Shown here: piece after piece, positions 1 through 13,084 of the stretch
Layout of the letters: every line of letters begins with the position of its first letter
How positions within the stretch are numbered: the first letter of the stretch is position 1
Source of the DNA: Populus alba
Lineage: Eukaryota > Streptophyta > Magnoliopsida > Malpighiales > Salicaceae
Reading direction: 5' to 3'
Assembly (NCBI RefSeq): GCF_005239225.2
Contig: NC_133287.1
Location: 3,763,493-3,827,492, forward strand
Length of the DNA stretch: 64,000 nucleotides
Program-made: the position numbers and the translations under genes
Notes under the pieces: model-generated
What the model was told of the DNA's origin: nothing
Databases searched by the model: none
Seen by the model: only the letters and a program-made list of their open reading frames with translations

Positions 1-8
1 CTTCTTCC

Positions 9-175
9 ACAGGAAGGTAACAAACAGGACATGCTGAAACATAAATGAACAGGAAATCTCAGGAGCATCAGTGAGATTTCATTAATCAGATATTATATGT
101 CTAAGCACCTCAGCATACAGGAAGGTAACATACAGACATGCTGATCCATAAACAAACAGGAAATCTCAGGAAATC
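9..175. repeat. Imperfect tandem duplication, period 108 bp, in an intron
   Basis: A stretch starting ACAGGAAGGTAACA at 9 recurs at 117, and both copies run on through GACATGCTGA and CAAACAGGAAATCTCAGG-like text. The offset is 108 bp. It lies beyond the exon 2 donor of the minus-strand gene, so it is intronic unless another exon begins here. Only the first ~60 bp of each unit clearly match. Confidence 0.75.
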
Positions 176-296
176 CCTGTCAGCTTAGAATGTTACAAAT
201 TATAGCATGTGAGCAGTCTATAACTAATGGCTGTTTAACCAAAAAAGGAAGAAAAAAATCTAGAAGACAACATTTTAGGGGAGGGAAGGCACTTAC

Positions 297-1254
297 GCCT
301 TGGTCCGGTTCTTTTTTTATCTGCTGGTGGGGGAGGTAAAGTAAAACTATTACATGGATGCCCTGGAGGAAGGGTGTACCCCAGAAAATATGCAGGAGGA
401 GGAGGAGGCAAACTAATATCTGAAATTATTCCTTGAAGAAAAGAAGTCTTGTTCTCAATACGGCTTAAGGACACTGAGGCATTGACACTAATATTAGGAG
501 GACGGCCATCTTCCTGCGCATCTTCACCTGCAAACAAGGAAAAATTAAGATGTTATTTCCAGCAGTGCAATCAAACTCAAAAAAGACCACAACATGGACA
601 GCTCTATCAAGGGTGGAATGCGGTGAAGGCTCGAGAAGTGAATAAAACTGAATATTTTCAAAATTTATTAAAAATAAACACCACTCAATGGAACCAATAA
701 CCATAAGCACGTCATCAACGAGATGAGGGCATTGATCTCCCAGCTAATGTAATAAGAGCAAAGTATGAACGAACTAAACAACACATTTCCCAATTCAAAC
801 AATCAACTGAAAGAATTGCAAGAATCACATAACAGCCTATAAGGACCAAATCGACACAGCACCAGCAATGAATTTATGCGTTCTTCTAAACTAACAAACA
901 AACTTAATAACCACTATAATCACATATCCTATGATTGAACACATCAATATCCACGCAATAACATCATATAGATAAAGTCATACCTTTTCCTACATACAAA
1001 ACCCAGACAAAAACCGCGGCAGAGATGACACAAAGGAACAGCATTCCGACCTTTTTTCTACCAGCAAACTTGACGATCCAATGGAAGAGACTCTCTTTCT
1101 CCTTGAACATCTTTGCAGGCTTACTACGGCCAGTTGTTTGCATAGAAAAGGGGGCGCCACTAAGACCACCATTACCATTCTGTTGTAGTAGTTGTAGTTG
1201 CTTGTCCAATGAACCATAGCTACCAGAACGGATCCCCAATGACCCTCCAGTCAT
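297..1254 (-). CDS. Plant type II membrane protein of unknown function, first two coding exons (partial, continues beyond left edge)
   Basis: Two exons read on the minus strand. Exon 1 is 1254-984, from ATG to a GTATGA donor, and ends in phase 1. Exon 2 is 527-297, with a TTTGCAG acceptor and a GTAAGT donor, and also ends in phase 1. Together they give 167 complete codons; the rest lies left of base 1. The N-terminus is Gly/Ser/Gln-rich (starts MTGGSLGIRSGSYGS). A basic stretch and then one hydrophobic segment at about residues 69-88 (VGMLFLCVISAAVFVWVLYV) follow, with no cleavable signal peptide, so a signal-anchor with the C-terminus in the lumen or outside is likely. Exon 2 carries N-glycosylation sequons (NIS, NAS, NKT) and Pro clusters, and ends with PPPADKKRTGP. 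I recall this Pro/ADKKRTGP segment from an uncharacterised plant family (Arabidopsis At4g12700/At2g04280-like); that is memory, not a search. The function is unknown. The exon junctions agree in phase, so the gene model is firm even though the role is not. Confidence 0.78.
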
Positions 1255-1900
1255 TGTCTTTCCTTAAACCTCACACAAAACAACACCCCCTCTCATCTCA
1301 TCTCAAAAACCCCACTTGTTTTTGCCAACATTAGAATCAAATACTATCAAGAATTCATCAACAGATAATGGGTTTAACGAGGAAAACAATCAAGACCCAC
1401 TTCACCAAATTGGCCAAAGATGGTTTTTCTTTTGTTCTTGAACACACTATCAATGCTCTGAATTCAAGAAACAAAGCAAAACAGTTATAACCCACTTCAC
1501 CAAATCGCCCTCCGGGGCACCTTCAAAATTTCACTCTCCGGAACCAAATTATACTTCAAATCCAAAATCTGGACAATTGAAAAGAGCTCAAATTCAAAAT
1601 AGCGAGAGATAATTTAGCATGGATGCAAAAAGTCCAAATCTTTTTTCGCATCTATGAACTAACAGATCAAAGCAACTGTATATTAAAAAAAAAAAATCGA
1701 TCTTGAAGTAAAAAAAGAATAAGAAAAAGGAAGGGATTTTTTATCGGATTTTGAAGAGATTAAATCTAAGGTTTTGAAATCGAGATTTGTTTCCTACCAT
1801 TTATTTCAAAATCAAATCTGGGATTGGTGTTTCATGAGTTTGTGTATGACTTTTGTTTTTTTGTTTTTTTGTTTTTTTTTTTACTAAATTTGAGGTTATT
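1255..1900 (-). promoter_or_regulatory. 5'UTR and promoter region of the minus-strand membrane-protein gene
   Basis: This stretch upstream of the ATG at 1254 is less AT-rich than the intergenic DNA beyond ~1900. It has pyrimidine/purine-rich patches typical of a plant 5'UTR and T-runs at about 1857-1882. I cannot fix a transcription start or rule out a 5'UTR intron. Confidence 0.4.
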
Positions 1901-2647
1901 ACAGAAAGAATCTGAGAAATTCAGTGTTTAAATTTATATTGGTATAATATATAAACAAATATATACTTAGAATTAATGATAGGATTATGACTGACGAACA
2001 TGGAAATAATAATTTTGATATGGTAACCTACAGACATGTGGGTGATGTTAACAAAAGTGTAAAACAATGACGTTTAAAGTCAAGGAAAGACATTTGTCGA
2101 AGGTTAGATAAAGTCATCAATGGCTTAATTGTATTTCTTAATACTTTTTAATTAATCCATGAGGGGGGGAAAAGAAGCAATTAGAGATGGTGCATATTTT
2201 GAGTGTTTTCATTAATTAATAATTAATTTGTTTTTCTTAAACCCTTATGGTTATTAATTAACGAACAGTTCTAAACATTTGGTTTTGCGTCAATTATGTT
2301 TGATATTTTTATTATTTTTTTAATATATGGAATTCTATGGAAACTAGTTCCTTGCAACTTTTTTTTTTAGAATTAGTTACATGAAATTGAATTAATGAAT
2401 ATTCATTTTTTATAGTGTATTTGATATTATAATAAAATTTGTTTTTAAAAAGTTTTTTAAATATATCAAAATAACTTTTTAAAAAATTATTTTTTACTTA
2501 GTATATTAAAATTATTAAAAAATATATTAATTTTGTATTTATCAAACCAGATATAATTTTAGAACAAACCACTCAAACACAATTTAAAATACAATAGCAA
2601 ACAATTACCAAAAGTTTTTTTGAGCACTTTGAGACTATTTTTTTTAT

Positions 2648-2790
2648 TTTTTATTAATATTAGTATCCGAGTTAGTTTATGTGCACCTCGATTAATTTCA
2701 CAAGCCTTAAAATTAACAATTATATAAATCTTTAATAGTTATCATATTAACAACCACATAAAAAAACAAATCACTTAATCATGAGTTCTC
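2648..2790 (-). mobile_element. SINE fragment, 3' part, same family as the copy at 39.86 kb
   Basis: Read on the minus strand, the text matches the 3' half of the fuller SINE at 39856-40037: the segments corresponding to 'aggcttacatggtcgttaac', 'gggattaatcaag' and 'gtccggatatccatattaat' occur in the same order, each with several substitutions. The A/B-box part is not recognisable. This is an old, diverged copy. Confidence 0.6.
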
Positions 2791-4109
2791 ACAATTGACA
2801 CATATAAGTATTGATGCACAACATCCTCTGACATGTTGATTATTGCCGGTGAATTCCATCTAATATAAGAGGTTGGATGTGTTGGAATTTTAAGAGTTTA
2901 ATTCATGTAATAAATAGGCTTCTTATAGATAAATAAATAAATAATGTTATTTGCCATAGATTACAAATATAATAGATAAAAACTAATCAATCAAAACCCT
3001 AGAATTGATGATCAAGTGATTTATCTTACAAGTATAATTCTAAATGCTTGAGATTAGAAGGGCAATTAGTGTTAAGATGATCACTGATGGTAATTATGCA
3101 CCTACCATTAATGGATAGAACACCATCTTGGATAAATGATCTTTTCAAGCACAAACCAACGAGATTACATTTTTGTGTCTAAGAATATTTTTTATTTTTA
3201 AAATTATATATATATATATATATTTATCTACTGATATTAAAAATTAAAAAATATATATTTTAATATATTTTAGAAAATAACCCTAAAAACAATACAAAAT
3301 AAATTCTAAAATGAAGACAGAGAGAGAGAGGACCCCCTGAACACACACAGGTTCTGCAAATCTAGAGTTTGAAAGAAACTCTACAACTAATAATCGAACC
3401 TGTTGGCTGTTGTTATTGTTCATTGAACTTAATTATGTGATTTCTTAATTGCTAATATTTTTTTGTTCAAACTACAGTCTCATGAAAACGTGTCTTGATA
3501 TGATTGAAGGAAGTGTAAGTGGTAGACTGTATATTCAATGGATGCAATAAATTTGGATATTATTGTCGACAAGGAGGGGAAGAAGCATGCATATAATAGG
3601 GAGGAGATGTCAACTTAACTAACTAGAATAAAGCATGGGTATTAAAACCGGTTTGGTCTGACGGGTTAATTTCAAACTTGATTTTTTAGTTGGTTTAATT
3701 TTCAAATTAAATTTAATAATTATGAAATAAAAAACAATAATAAAATTTAATCTGGTTTATGATATAAATCTCGAGTTAGCGGAGGTTGATTGAGCTAAAT
3801 TTTCAAGTTAAACAGCACTGTTCAAAGTAGAAATAAGAAATAAAATTAGGTTTCTATTGATCAAGCCAATCCTGAAATGATTTTTCTTGAACATTCAGTA
3901 TAAATGATAGATATAATAGGACAACGGAGCTATTAATTGAAGAAAAATCTCTCCTCGTGGGAACGAGAGAATTCAGTCTCAATGGACAAGAATCTCTCCC
4001 CGTTGGCTGTTTCTGCAATTTCCTCGCAATAAACAGATGTGTCTCCTTTGGATCATCCTGGCGACGAGGACGAATATTCTCCCCCACAGCTCTCTGATGT
4101 GAGTTGAAG

Positions 4110-4302
4110 GATATTTATTTTTGTGTTTTAAAAATATTTTTTAAAAAATTTAAATATTTTTTTATTAATTTTAAATTAATATATTTTTAATTTTTTAAAT
4201 TATTTTAATATACTAATATTAAAAATAATTTTTAAAAAATAAAAAAATAACATTAATATAAAAAATTATTTGAAAAGCAATTACAACTACAACAAAACAC
4301 AC
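4110..4302. mobile_element. AT-rich MITE-like element
   Basis: One of the ~180-210 bp AT-rich family. It begins near a GTGTTTTAAAAATATTTT stretch, has the central 'ttaatatattttaaattattttaatatactaatat' type segment, and ends with AGCAATTACAACTACAAC then CAAAACACAC. A second copy follows directly at 4309. Confidence 0.6.
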
Positions 4303-4308
4303 TAAAAG

Positions 4309-4510
4309 CCTGTTTGAGAGTGCTTTTCAAAAGTATTTTTAAAAAAATTTAAAAATTTTTTATTTTTTTCTTTAAATTAATATGTTTTTGATGTTTTCAA
4401 ATCATATTTTGATACACGGTTCTCAAAAATAATTTTTAAAAAATAAAAAAAATATTATTAATATATTTTTTTAAATGAAAAGCAACAACAACAACATTTC
4501 CAAACAACTT
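4309..4510. mobile_element. AT-rich MITE-like element
   Basis: It begins CTGTTTGAGAGTGC and ends AAAAGCAACAACAACAAC then CCAAACAACTT. These ends are roughly inverted and match the family. The middle holds 'ttgatacacggttctcaaaaataatttttaaaaaataa', the family's conserved core with changes. It abuts the preceding copy, so one probably inserted beside or into the other. Confidence 0.65.
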
Positions 4511-7500
4511 CCATGCTAGCTCACATAAAAAGTTTCTGAAGCTGTTATTGAATAATTTATGAATGCGACAGGCGGGAAAATGTAGCCATCGCATGGTCCA
4601 GGAGGCATCGTATAGTGAAAGCGTGGGAGTTTGATCTTCTCCACCCTTCGCCGCCCAAAAGGCGTCTGGCTAGCAGAGCAACAGCTCAACATCATTATAC
4701 CACCGCCAGTCGATTAAGATTTAGATAATTCCAAAATATTTTTTATTTTTTATAATTCATTGAGTTTTTTATTCAGAAATAAAAAAGCACTATCCAAGTT
4801 CAAATAAATTAAAATTATTTAGTGAAAGTGGATTGAGTTTTTACTTGTGATCAAATCGAATATAGAGATGTTAGAAACATGATAGCTAAAGGATGAAATT
4901 AACCAAATTAATAGTACATGTCTCAGTATGCCACGACCCTTATAATTCAGGGGCCAAAAATTATAAATAAACCCCCCGCTGCATACTATTATGGAAAAAT
5001 ATCGAATTGATGTATCTAGAAGAACCTAATAAATTCCGTTCCATAATATGAAAAAATACAGATAAAATTTATTGGTTATACTCATTAAATGCTAGGAAAG
5101 GTGGTTAATTTGTCACGTCTGAATAATCCAAAATTTGTGGCTGAGATGCTTTCAATCAATTCCTTTGTTTCCTTCGTCCTTCTACTCTGTTCTGATTGGA
5201 TTTTTCTTATAAAAAAATGTGATAGATCGGTTGGAAAATTATTGAGGAAATAATACAATTCGAAAACAACTGTATCTTTTAATATTGATTATGTACATGA
5301 TTGCCATTGGGAATACCACTTTAACACAATTGTGGTGGTTTCTCGTGTAGTGGTATTTTTTCTTTTGTAAAATAATTAATCTTATTAAAAATTAATTTAA
5401 AATTTTATAAAAATTCACTGATTGTGAAAATAAAATGATGTGATAAAAAAAATTGAGTAAAACAATAAAATGAAAAAAAAGGTCACTAGGGACACACAAA
5501 AATTTCCTTTTTTACACAATTATTATTGTTAAAAAGATCTCGACAAGATAATTATAATTTTATCTTGGAAGACCAATTAAATAAGTTTGTAATTAATCCG
5601 AAATAAAATCTTTAACAAATTAAGATTATGTTTGATGATTTTTTAATATGTGGTTAGAATAGTCTCGTTGAGATTTTATACTAGATGTGTCGAAAACAAA
5701 GCTTCAATGCATCCTTGATGACCCGATTTTTTTTAGCCATTAAATCTTGGATTTCATTTATTGACTTAAAAATTTACATTGATTTTTGTAGCTATCAATT
5801 AATTTATTGGATAAATGACTTTTGAAACAACTATTACTTTTAAAAGTGGTTGTGTAAAATCATTATTTTTAATAGTAATGGTTTTTAATTATTATTTTCA
5901 ATAATCATCATGCGAAAATTATGTTATTTTTTAAATATTTTCATGTTTTTTTTTTATTAAACGTGTTAGAATTACAAAAGACCCGTTATGATAGCAAATG
6001 AAGACCAATTTAGATGCGAGACATTACTAAATCTGCAGAAAAGGATTTAATTAGAGTGGGATTTTCAACTAATCCATCATTATCTCTCATTCATTTGTAT
6101 AAAATTGCCTCTTTGACATGATTACATAACCAAGAAGAAATTGGGTGGGTGCGCAGGACAAGAGAGGAGTTAGTGACATTTTAACTCTTTTTAAATAAGG
6201 ATAAATTAAACTGTCATCCATCTGCCATTGTAATTCCTCATTTAGGCTGTGAAGCTCTTTCAACAGTGATTATGGTTGGCAGGTTGTTTTCATTTGCTGC
6301 TATCTCTCAAGCTCTGCTCCTAGCTTCTGTTTTCTAAATTGTTTTCTTTTTTTGAAAAAAAATAATAATTAAATTGATGGTTTTTTATGTGTTTTTTGAT
6401 AATTTTTGTCAAAAATATTATTTTTATGTATTTTTAATTGAAAGAAATTAAAAGAAATATGACCCCACACACAATTAATTTGCATTTCAACCTCCTAAAA
6501 CCTAAATCTGTCCAGCCAGTACTTGAGATCAATGAAGAATGGATTTGAATCTGAAAAAACAACAATTTTGGTGACATTTGATTGGTGTTAGGTTCTGTCT
6601 TGAAATTATATTTTCTGAAAGGTCATAGCTTGAAATAATTATGTTTGTTTGGAAATATTTTTTTTATAGTCTAATTCTCTTATTAAAATTTATTATATTT
6701 AACAAATCTAAAATAAGAATACTCTAAGGATCAAACTCCAACCCATTTAAATATCTACTTTCTCTACACACACAAAAAAAAAAAAAAACTATCCTATTAA
6801 AAAAACTTAATTTTTTTTTTCTCTAGCACGGAATTCCAATGATTTTCTATTATTTCTCTCAATCTAGGAGCCAATAAATAAAAAAAAAAAATTGAGTTTA
6901 AGATCAAAATTGTTTTGCCTTTAATTTAGGAAACCAAAGGGGTCTAATATTTATAATCTAGAAAGTGTGGATACTATGACAAATATTTCACCCAAAAAAA
7001 AATTTAAAATCACTTATTCCTTCAGTGTTTTTTACTTTGATTCTCTGTTTTTCAATCTTAACCTTTCTCAACAAAGTGACTTACAACTTGCTTCAACAAG
7101 GGTCAAATTAAAAAAGAAAAAGAAAAACATTGTGAACAATTTATTCCCGGTTCCATGTGAGTAGATGCACATTACATTGTATTTTGCACAATAAATTCCT
7201 CCTACATTTTAGGTTTATAATATTTTTTTTTTTATTTGAGGAAACTTTACCTCCTGTAAAGCAGCGTATATTTATAAATCTAGATGAGTTAGCAAAATCT
7301 CAAATATTCCAAACTCTTATAAAAAATGCATATTCTAACTCAAACTCAAAACTTATTATACAGGTCTCAAACTTTTTACCACCACATCATTATCTCCGAG
7401 ACTTTTTTAGGTTTATAATAGTTAATTCTTTTAAAGGAGAAGTCCCCCCAAGGGTAAGGACGTGCAGCCTTCCCCACCCACCATATCAGAGGCTCCACTC

Positions 7501-7972
7501 GGATTGCGAAACCACTTTTAGGTCAAAAAAATGGAGCTGGCCCATTAAGTGCGCCAATCGTATGTTTATGTGCTTGCTTTTCTTATAACGAGGCGAGGCC
7601 CACAGCTTATTTCGAAACCTTCTTCAACTAACAGGCCAGCAGCTGGTTCCTTATTGCCTTGTACCATGTCCTCGCAATTTCTTCTCGGGACAATTTCATG
7701 ATAAAGTTTAGGGGGGGGGGAAAAGTTGAATACTACCAAGGAGTAAAGACAGTCGTTATTTGTTGCTTCTATAGCTCATGCTTTGGAGGAATTTGTTTTT
7801 ACAGCACTGTTCGTTAATTCCAGTTATTTTATCTGTAATAGCTGGGATATTTTATTTTAATTTAAAAAACAGAACAAACCTAGAAAGAAATTTCAACTCT
7901 TTCATAAATTCTGGCCAAAACGTTATGGCCAATTAAAGTTTTTTTTTTTTTTTTTTTATTATCAATCGTATG

Positions 7973-8183
7973 AGGCCGTTTGGAACTGCGGTCCAAACGG
8001 CTTTTTGCCTAATTTTATTTTTTTTTTTTTTTTACTAAAATTGAGTTCGGTTTGTACTTTCTGGATCGTTTTGATGTGCTGATATCAAAAATGATTTTTA
8101 AAAATAAAAAAACATTATTGGCATACTTTTCGGCACGAAAAGCTATTTGAAAAGCAACAGCTACCACACTCCCAAACACCCTC
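7973..8183. mobile_element. MITE-like element, well-preserved copy A1
   Basis: About 210 bp, starting GAGGCCGTTTGGAACTGCGG and ending with CCCAAACACCCTC; the reversed right end is GAGGGTGTTTGGGAGTGTGG, so the ends form an imperfect ~20-bp terminal inverted repeat. The interior shares 'ggatcgttttgatgtgctg', 'atatcaaaaatgattttta' and 'cggcacgaaaagctatttga' with copies at 50.19 and 51.63 kb. TATGA occurs at or beside both ends, which is suggestive but not proof of a target duplication. The left end also contains a perfect 10-bp hairpin at 7975-8001. Confidence 0.8.
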
Positions 8184-10739
8184 TTATGAAACAGCTACTT
8201 TTTTTCTTCTCCCGTCATGCTTTTTGACAAATGACACGCCCCATTAAATTAAATGAAGAGAGAGTAACATCTCAGAGAAGTCATTCATTTCAACATCTGA
8301 CTTTGCATGCATAGGGGGGAAACGAAGGGCCCAAGTTCACACGTCTCACTATTTTTGTATGCACCTTTGACTTTGTTTTTTACTTTGAGAATTAGCATCC
8401 ATCATGTGATTGCTTAGACTTTCTTCCTTGCTGAGATCATTTTTGGAGAGCAAGTCAGCTCTGACATCGCTGAGTTTAATCTTTGAAACATGAACTACGT
8501 ACAGGCTTCATCCTAATGTTTCTACTGGTATTACTTGATCAAATGTATTCCATACATAGTTGATCGGTATTGGTGCATGTTTGCGATCTTAATCGACAGA
8601 AGCCAATCATATATATGTCACCTATAAAAAATTTTTTGGTTCTTATTTTTTAATTTTTTCAGAGGTTTGAAAAATCTTTTTAGTTGTATCTCTTTAATAT
8701 TTGTAAAACATTATCACCCTGGAACCCTCGGGCTTGAAGGCAGGCAGGGGCAGCTGGACTGCCTTGCTTTCCAATCGTGGATTTTTTGCTTTTGGGAAAT
8801 ATTGGACTCCGTTCTATATGATTTCGATGAGAGGGTAGAGTTGAACTCAAACAAGCATGGATTAAAATGTTTGAAATTTAAAAAAGAAAACGACAGTATC
8901 TAATATTTCCTTGGTCAAAGAGATTGCCATCTTCAAGAAAAATCGTATCTTAATAGTCATATCATGCTCTAAAATATTCACACGACTGAAAGCAAAGTCT
9001 CTTTGATAAAAATAAAAAAAAAAAAATACAATATCGATTATTAATGCAGTTGTAAAACATCTAATATATATATATATGTACCATCGGTGATTCAAAGCGT
9101 TAAATGATTTTCAAACACCATTACATATATACGGTAGGTGTATCATATAAATTCATCCTCTTACACCACACGTACGCACTCATTATAATTTCTTTAGTTA
9201 TTTGGTCTTGTTTATGTTTGACTCGGGGAAGCTTCCTTACAAAGGCAAATACTATTGCATTTATGATATATATTTATATATTGTGTTTTCTTATTAATTA
9301 ATTACACCATTTATATATTGGAAACGCAACCACGGACGCCACCCTTGTTTCCACTTAAAAAAACCTTCCGTTGACTCTTCAAAGTTATACTTTTCTGGCT
9401 CTTGGAATATCTGGGTTCGGTTTGACTTCAGTTTTTCTTAAATAAATGTATTTAATTCGCGTTGAGAGTTTTTACATTTTATAATCACCGAAAAACTATC
9501 TCACACCATGCAATTACTAAATAAAATCTTCTAGGCCCGCTTATGAAAAGAAAAGCAAAAGTTTTATAATTAAAAAGAAAAAAGAAAAGGGAAATCATTT
9601 TTTTGATATATCTAATTCTCGACATGGAAGGATCCATGTCCAACGACGTACGTGCTTCGTTTTTGAAGGAAACTGAACGTTTAAATCTTAGTTTTTATTG
9701 ATTGCATTGCTCATCTTTTTATAATGGTATAATCAAATGTCTCTATGATTATATATCAAGGATTTAATTATCGATGTATTTCTTAAATTATAACATAGAA
9801 TATATTCGCTAATTAATTTGTTTGCTCCATGCATGTGCTATTTAATTTTTTCAGTCCTTTCGTCGTAATACCTTGAATTTATACTCTTACATGGTACCAT
9901 TCTGTTGGAGTAATTCTTTCATTTATGGAATTATACAATTAAAAAACGAAAAACAAATATATGAAAAATGAAATTATTTTAAGTGACTTATGTTTATTTT
10001 GTTTAATATTTTCTCAATTAATTTATTTTATTTTAATCATTTAATTTTTACTTCAAACAATAAAATTTATAAAATGAAAAAAGTTATTAGATTATGGGTC
10101 ATTAAGCAATATTAATCAGCTTTGTATGTGTCATGCAGACGTAATAAAACTTATATGACTTTAAGGACCATTATACAGGAAAAAAAAAAAACTCTCCAAA
10201 AAGTGTTGTAATAGCTTGTATACAAAGAACTCTATTCAATGTTGAAAATAAGGAGGTTTTGTTATATTTTATGAAGATCGAAAGATATTAAATTAATAGA
10301 TTTAAATATTAGAGAAAAAAATTAAACTTTATATATATATATATATATAACAACTATTGCCAAGTTATTTAATTAATTTGACCGAAAAGAAATCTGTTTT
10401 TCTTATAAATATAAATATCAGTTTAAAATAATGGAAGTCTGAAGATTGTAACCGGAAGCATAAAAGCAAGGCCAGCTGCAGGTGGCTGTCAAAGGAACAA
10501 TTTTCTCATTTGTGCAACATCTAACTTTGAATTTGATCCAAATATTTCGTCGCGTACAGAGCACGGCAAGTCATTTTAAAAATCTAATGCTATGAAGCCT
10601 ACTGACTCAAAATTAATTCTTTTTCAATGACTTAAATATGGAATATATGTGGATTAATCTGTGACAAACCCTGAAGCCGGCATTTTCTTCTTCTTCTTTT
10701 TTGACGTGGAAACTAAAAGAGTCGTGTATTACATTCTTT

Positions 10740-10945
10740 GAATTTTAAAAAAACGCGGTGTAAATTAATTTTGTTAAAATTTATTTATTTTTATTAAAAA
10801 ATATTTTTATATATATATATTTTAAATTATTTTGATATATTAATCTTAAAAATAATTTTTAAAAATATAAAATATTATTTTAATATATTTTAACTTCAAA
10901 AATATTTTTAAAAATAATTATAACCATATTCCCAATCAACTTAAA
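10740..10945. mobile_element. AT-rich MITE-like element
   Basis: It has the family order: long A/T runs, 'aaattattttgatatattaat', 'aaaaataatttttaaaaatataaaat', then 'aaaataattataaccatattccc'. The left end near the CGCGGTG at 10754 is poorly defined. Confidence 0.55.
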
Positions 10946-12274
10946 TTAATTAGCTTTGAAATCCTTGAATCAGTTCACTGTAATGATAATATTTAATATC
11001 CTCATTTGTAGATTGACCCCTATATTTTCATTTTTGACATATTAACCCTCAAACTCTTGTTTGTTATCACTTGTGGTCTCTTCATTTACCTGAAAATTGA
11101 AAAAGTATAGTAGTTGATTAATGATCTTTTTTCTAACAAGAATGAGTTGCTTGGTGATTAAAACTAGTTGTTTGAGAGTATAGTGGTATTTTTTACAAGA
11201 AAATATATCAAAAGAAAAATATTTTATTTTTAATATTATTGTATTAAAACAATTCAAATACATAAAATATAAATTAATTTTAAATAATTTTTTTAAAAAA
11301 TTTACCACATCCAAATACCAAACAAGAAAGCCCTAGTATATTGATAAAATCAAAATTTAAACAGGATATATATTTTTTATTTTTTATCTTCAATTTCTTA
11401 TGAAAATAATTCAAGATTTTTTCTTAAATATAAAAAGGCTATCTTTATCTCCAATTCCATTTTTTTGAAAGATGATTATTTTTTGTTTTGCTGATTTTTT
11501 TTTTAATTTTAACAATTTTGCTAAGCAATTATGTAACTACTTTAACATGAAGACAAATGACCATGAACTAATATGTGGACATGATCGATCCCAGGGTCCA
11601 GGTTGCCGGCTCCAGTCTATTTTTGTGTACGACTGGGCCCCAAGCGGCCACAACCTTGCCGCCAAGCTAGCATGTCCCCCGTATGCTTGTGTAGTCCAAG
11701 GTAGTAATGAAATTATTGTACAGAAGAACTGTTGCAGTAGCTGTTGGAAAAATGGTCCTATTTTTTTGGTGAAATGAAATATGAGGTCCATTCAATGCTT
11801 TATTTGAAAATGTTTTTCAATATAAATAATTTAATATGTCTAAGACTATTTGTAAATGAATAAAAAACTGCTCTTAAAATACCTTAAGTTGGCTATATTT
11901 AAATTTATAAATATTATAGTAATAATTATTTTTTAAAATATTTTTAATTTAATTTTCATATAATTTAATTTAAAATCTAAATTAAAAAAATAGTTTAGAT
12001 AAATATTTTTCAAGTTAAAGTTATTGTACCAGATTTAATAATAATATCTAAAAAATTTATAATAATTATTATATATATATATATTATTTTTTTCTTCGTT
12101 ATTTTTTTCCAAACTGCAGGAAAAGCGTGGTCAATTAAGAATAAACTACTAAAATGGATTTCTCTAGCATGCACTTTAAGGACGAATAAAAGCCGTGTCT
12201 TTTCACAATTAAGCAGGTCGAGCTTCCGTACGAAGGACAAGAAGGGCTGATCCGCAAGTAGTAGCTCGTTTACT

Positions 12275-12535
12275 TTTCAAAAACCTTGATTTGTTTTTAA
12301 TATTAAAAATAAATTTAAAAAGATATAAAATAATATCTTAATATATTTTCTAAAAAAAAATATTAACAGTTTTAAATTTTTTTTCATAAATATATTAAAA
12401 TAAAAAAAAATTATTTTTGATATTAATATATTAAACTATTTAAAAAAATCAATTTAAAATAAAAATAAAAATTTAATTTTTTTAAAATATTTTTAAAACA
12501 TAAAAACAAATATATCAACAAACAAGCAAACAAAA
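12275..12535. mobile_element. AT-rich MITE-like element(s), possibly two overlapping copies
   Basis: Dense A/T text contains the family core in both orientations ('taatattaaaaataaatttaaaaag' and 'ttatttttgatattaatatatt'). The ends cannot be set. Confidence 0.45.
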
Positions 12536-13084
12536 ATACGTGTCCTCTTCTTCGTTCTTGGATTCTTCACAAACGAGCGGTTGCTGCTAATTTCACTCTC
12601 CTGTCCTTCCCTTTCGTACATATTCTAATGTTGTGTGCTGATGCTTTCTTTCTTACTCTTGGATTGTTCTTGAAATTAAACGACCCTTCTTTGACCCTTC
12701 GATCTTTAAGAGTTTAACTATTAAATTTGGGTTTCTGGTTTCTCCAAAAATTCTCTGCTATCTGCCTTTTAACAAATGACTCAAGTTATGTTTAGTTTAC
12801 AGGTTGAATAGTGTCTTTAATCTTAGGTAGTTGTTGTTTAGTTAAGAAAAATATTTATTGCCAACTAGATATGATTATCAAATCACGGAACGTTGTGCTT
12901 CATTTCTTCATTTTACATCTGAACATCTGACAAGAGTTTGACTTGGAAAGTTCAAAGAAACTCCTATAGGAGCCATGTGTTCTTTAGATATAACCTTAGA
13001 TCCTTGTTTCCCACAATCTTATGTCTTGTAATCTCTCACGAGAAGCATTCTTCTCTTTCTCTTTTGGCTTCCTGGGTTGCAACG

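Larger units (their letters stand above)
1900..12600. other. Gene-free intergenic region rich in decayed repeats
   Basis: Extremely AT-rich DNA. The longest open frame is 143 codons (7157-7588), with no recognisable domain and biased, low-complexity content. It holds several MITE-like copies, a minus-strand SINE fragment near 2650, a short (TA)n near 10328-10350 and three less AT-rich islands with no gene I can name (3930-4090, 4560-4720, 11570-11760). Confidence 0.7.

Noticed and set aside
7157..7588. 143-codon plus-strand open frame
   Set aside because: Starts in T-rich low-complexity DNA, has no recognisable domain and no splice or promoter context; length is within chance for this composition.
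12938..13084. Upstream 49-codon extension of the LecRK frame
   Set aside because: It contains no ATG; the signal peptide begins at the ATG at 13085.
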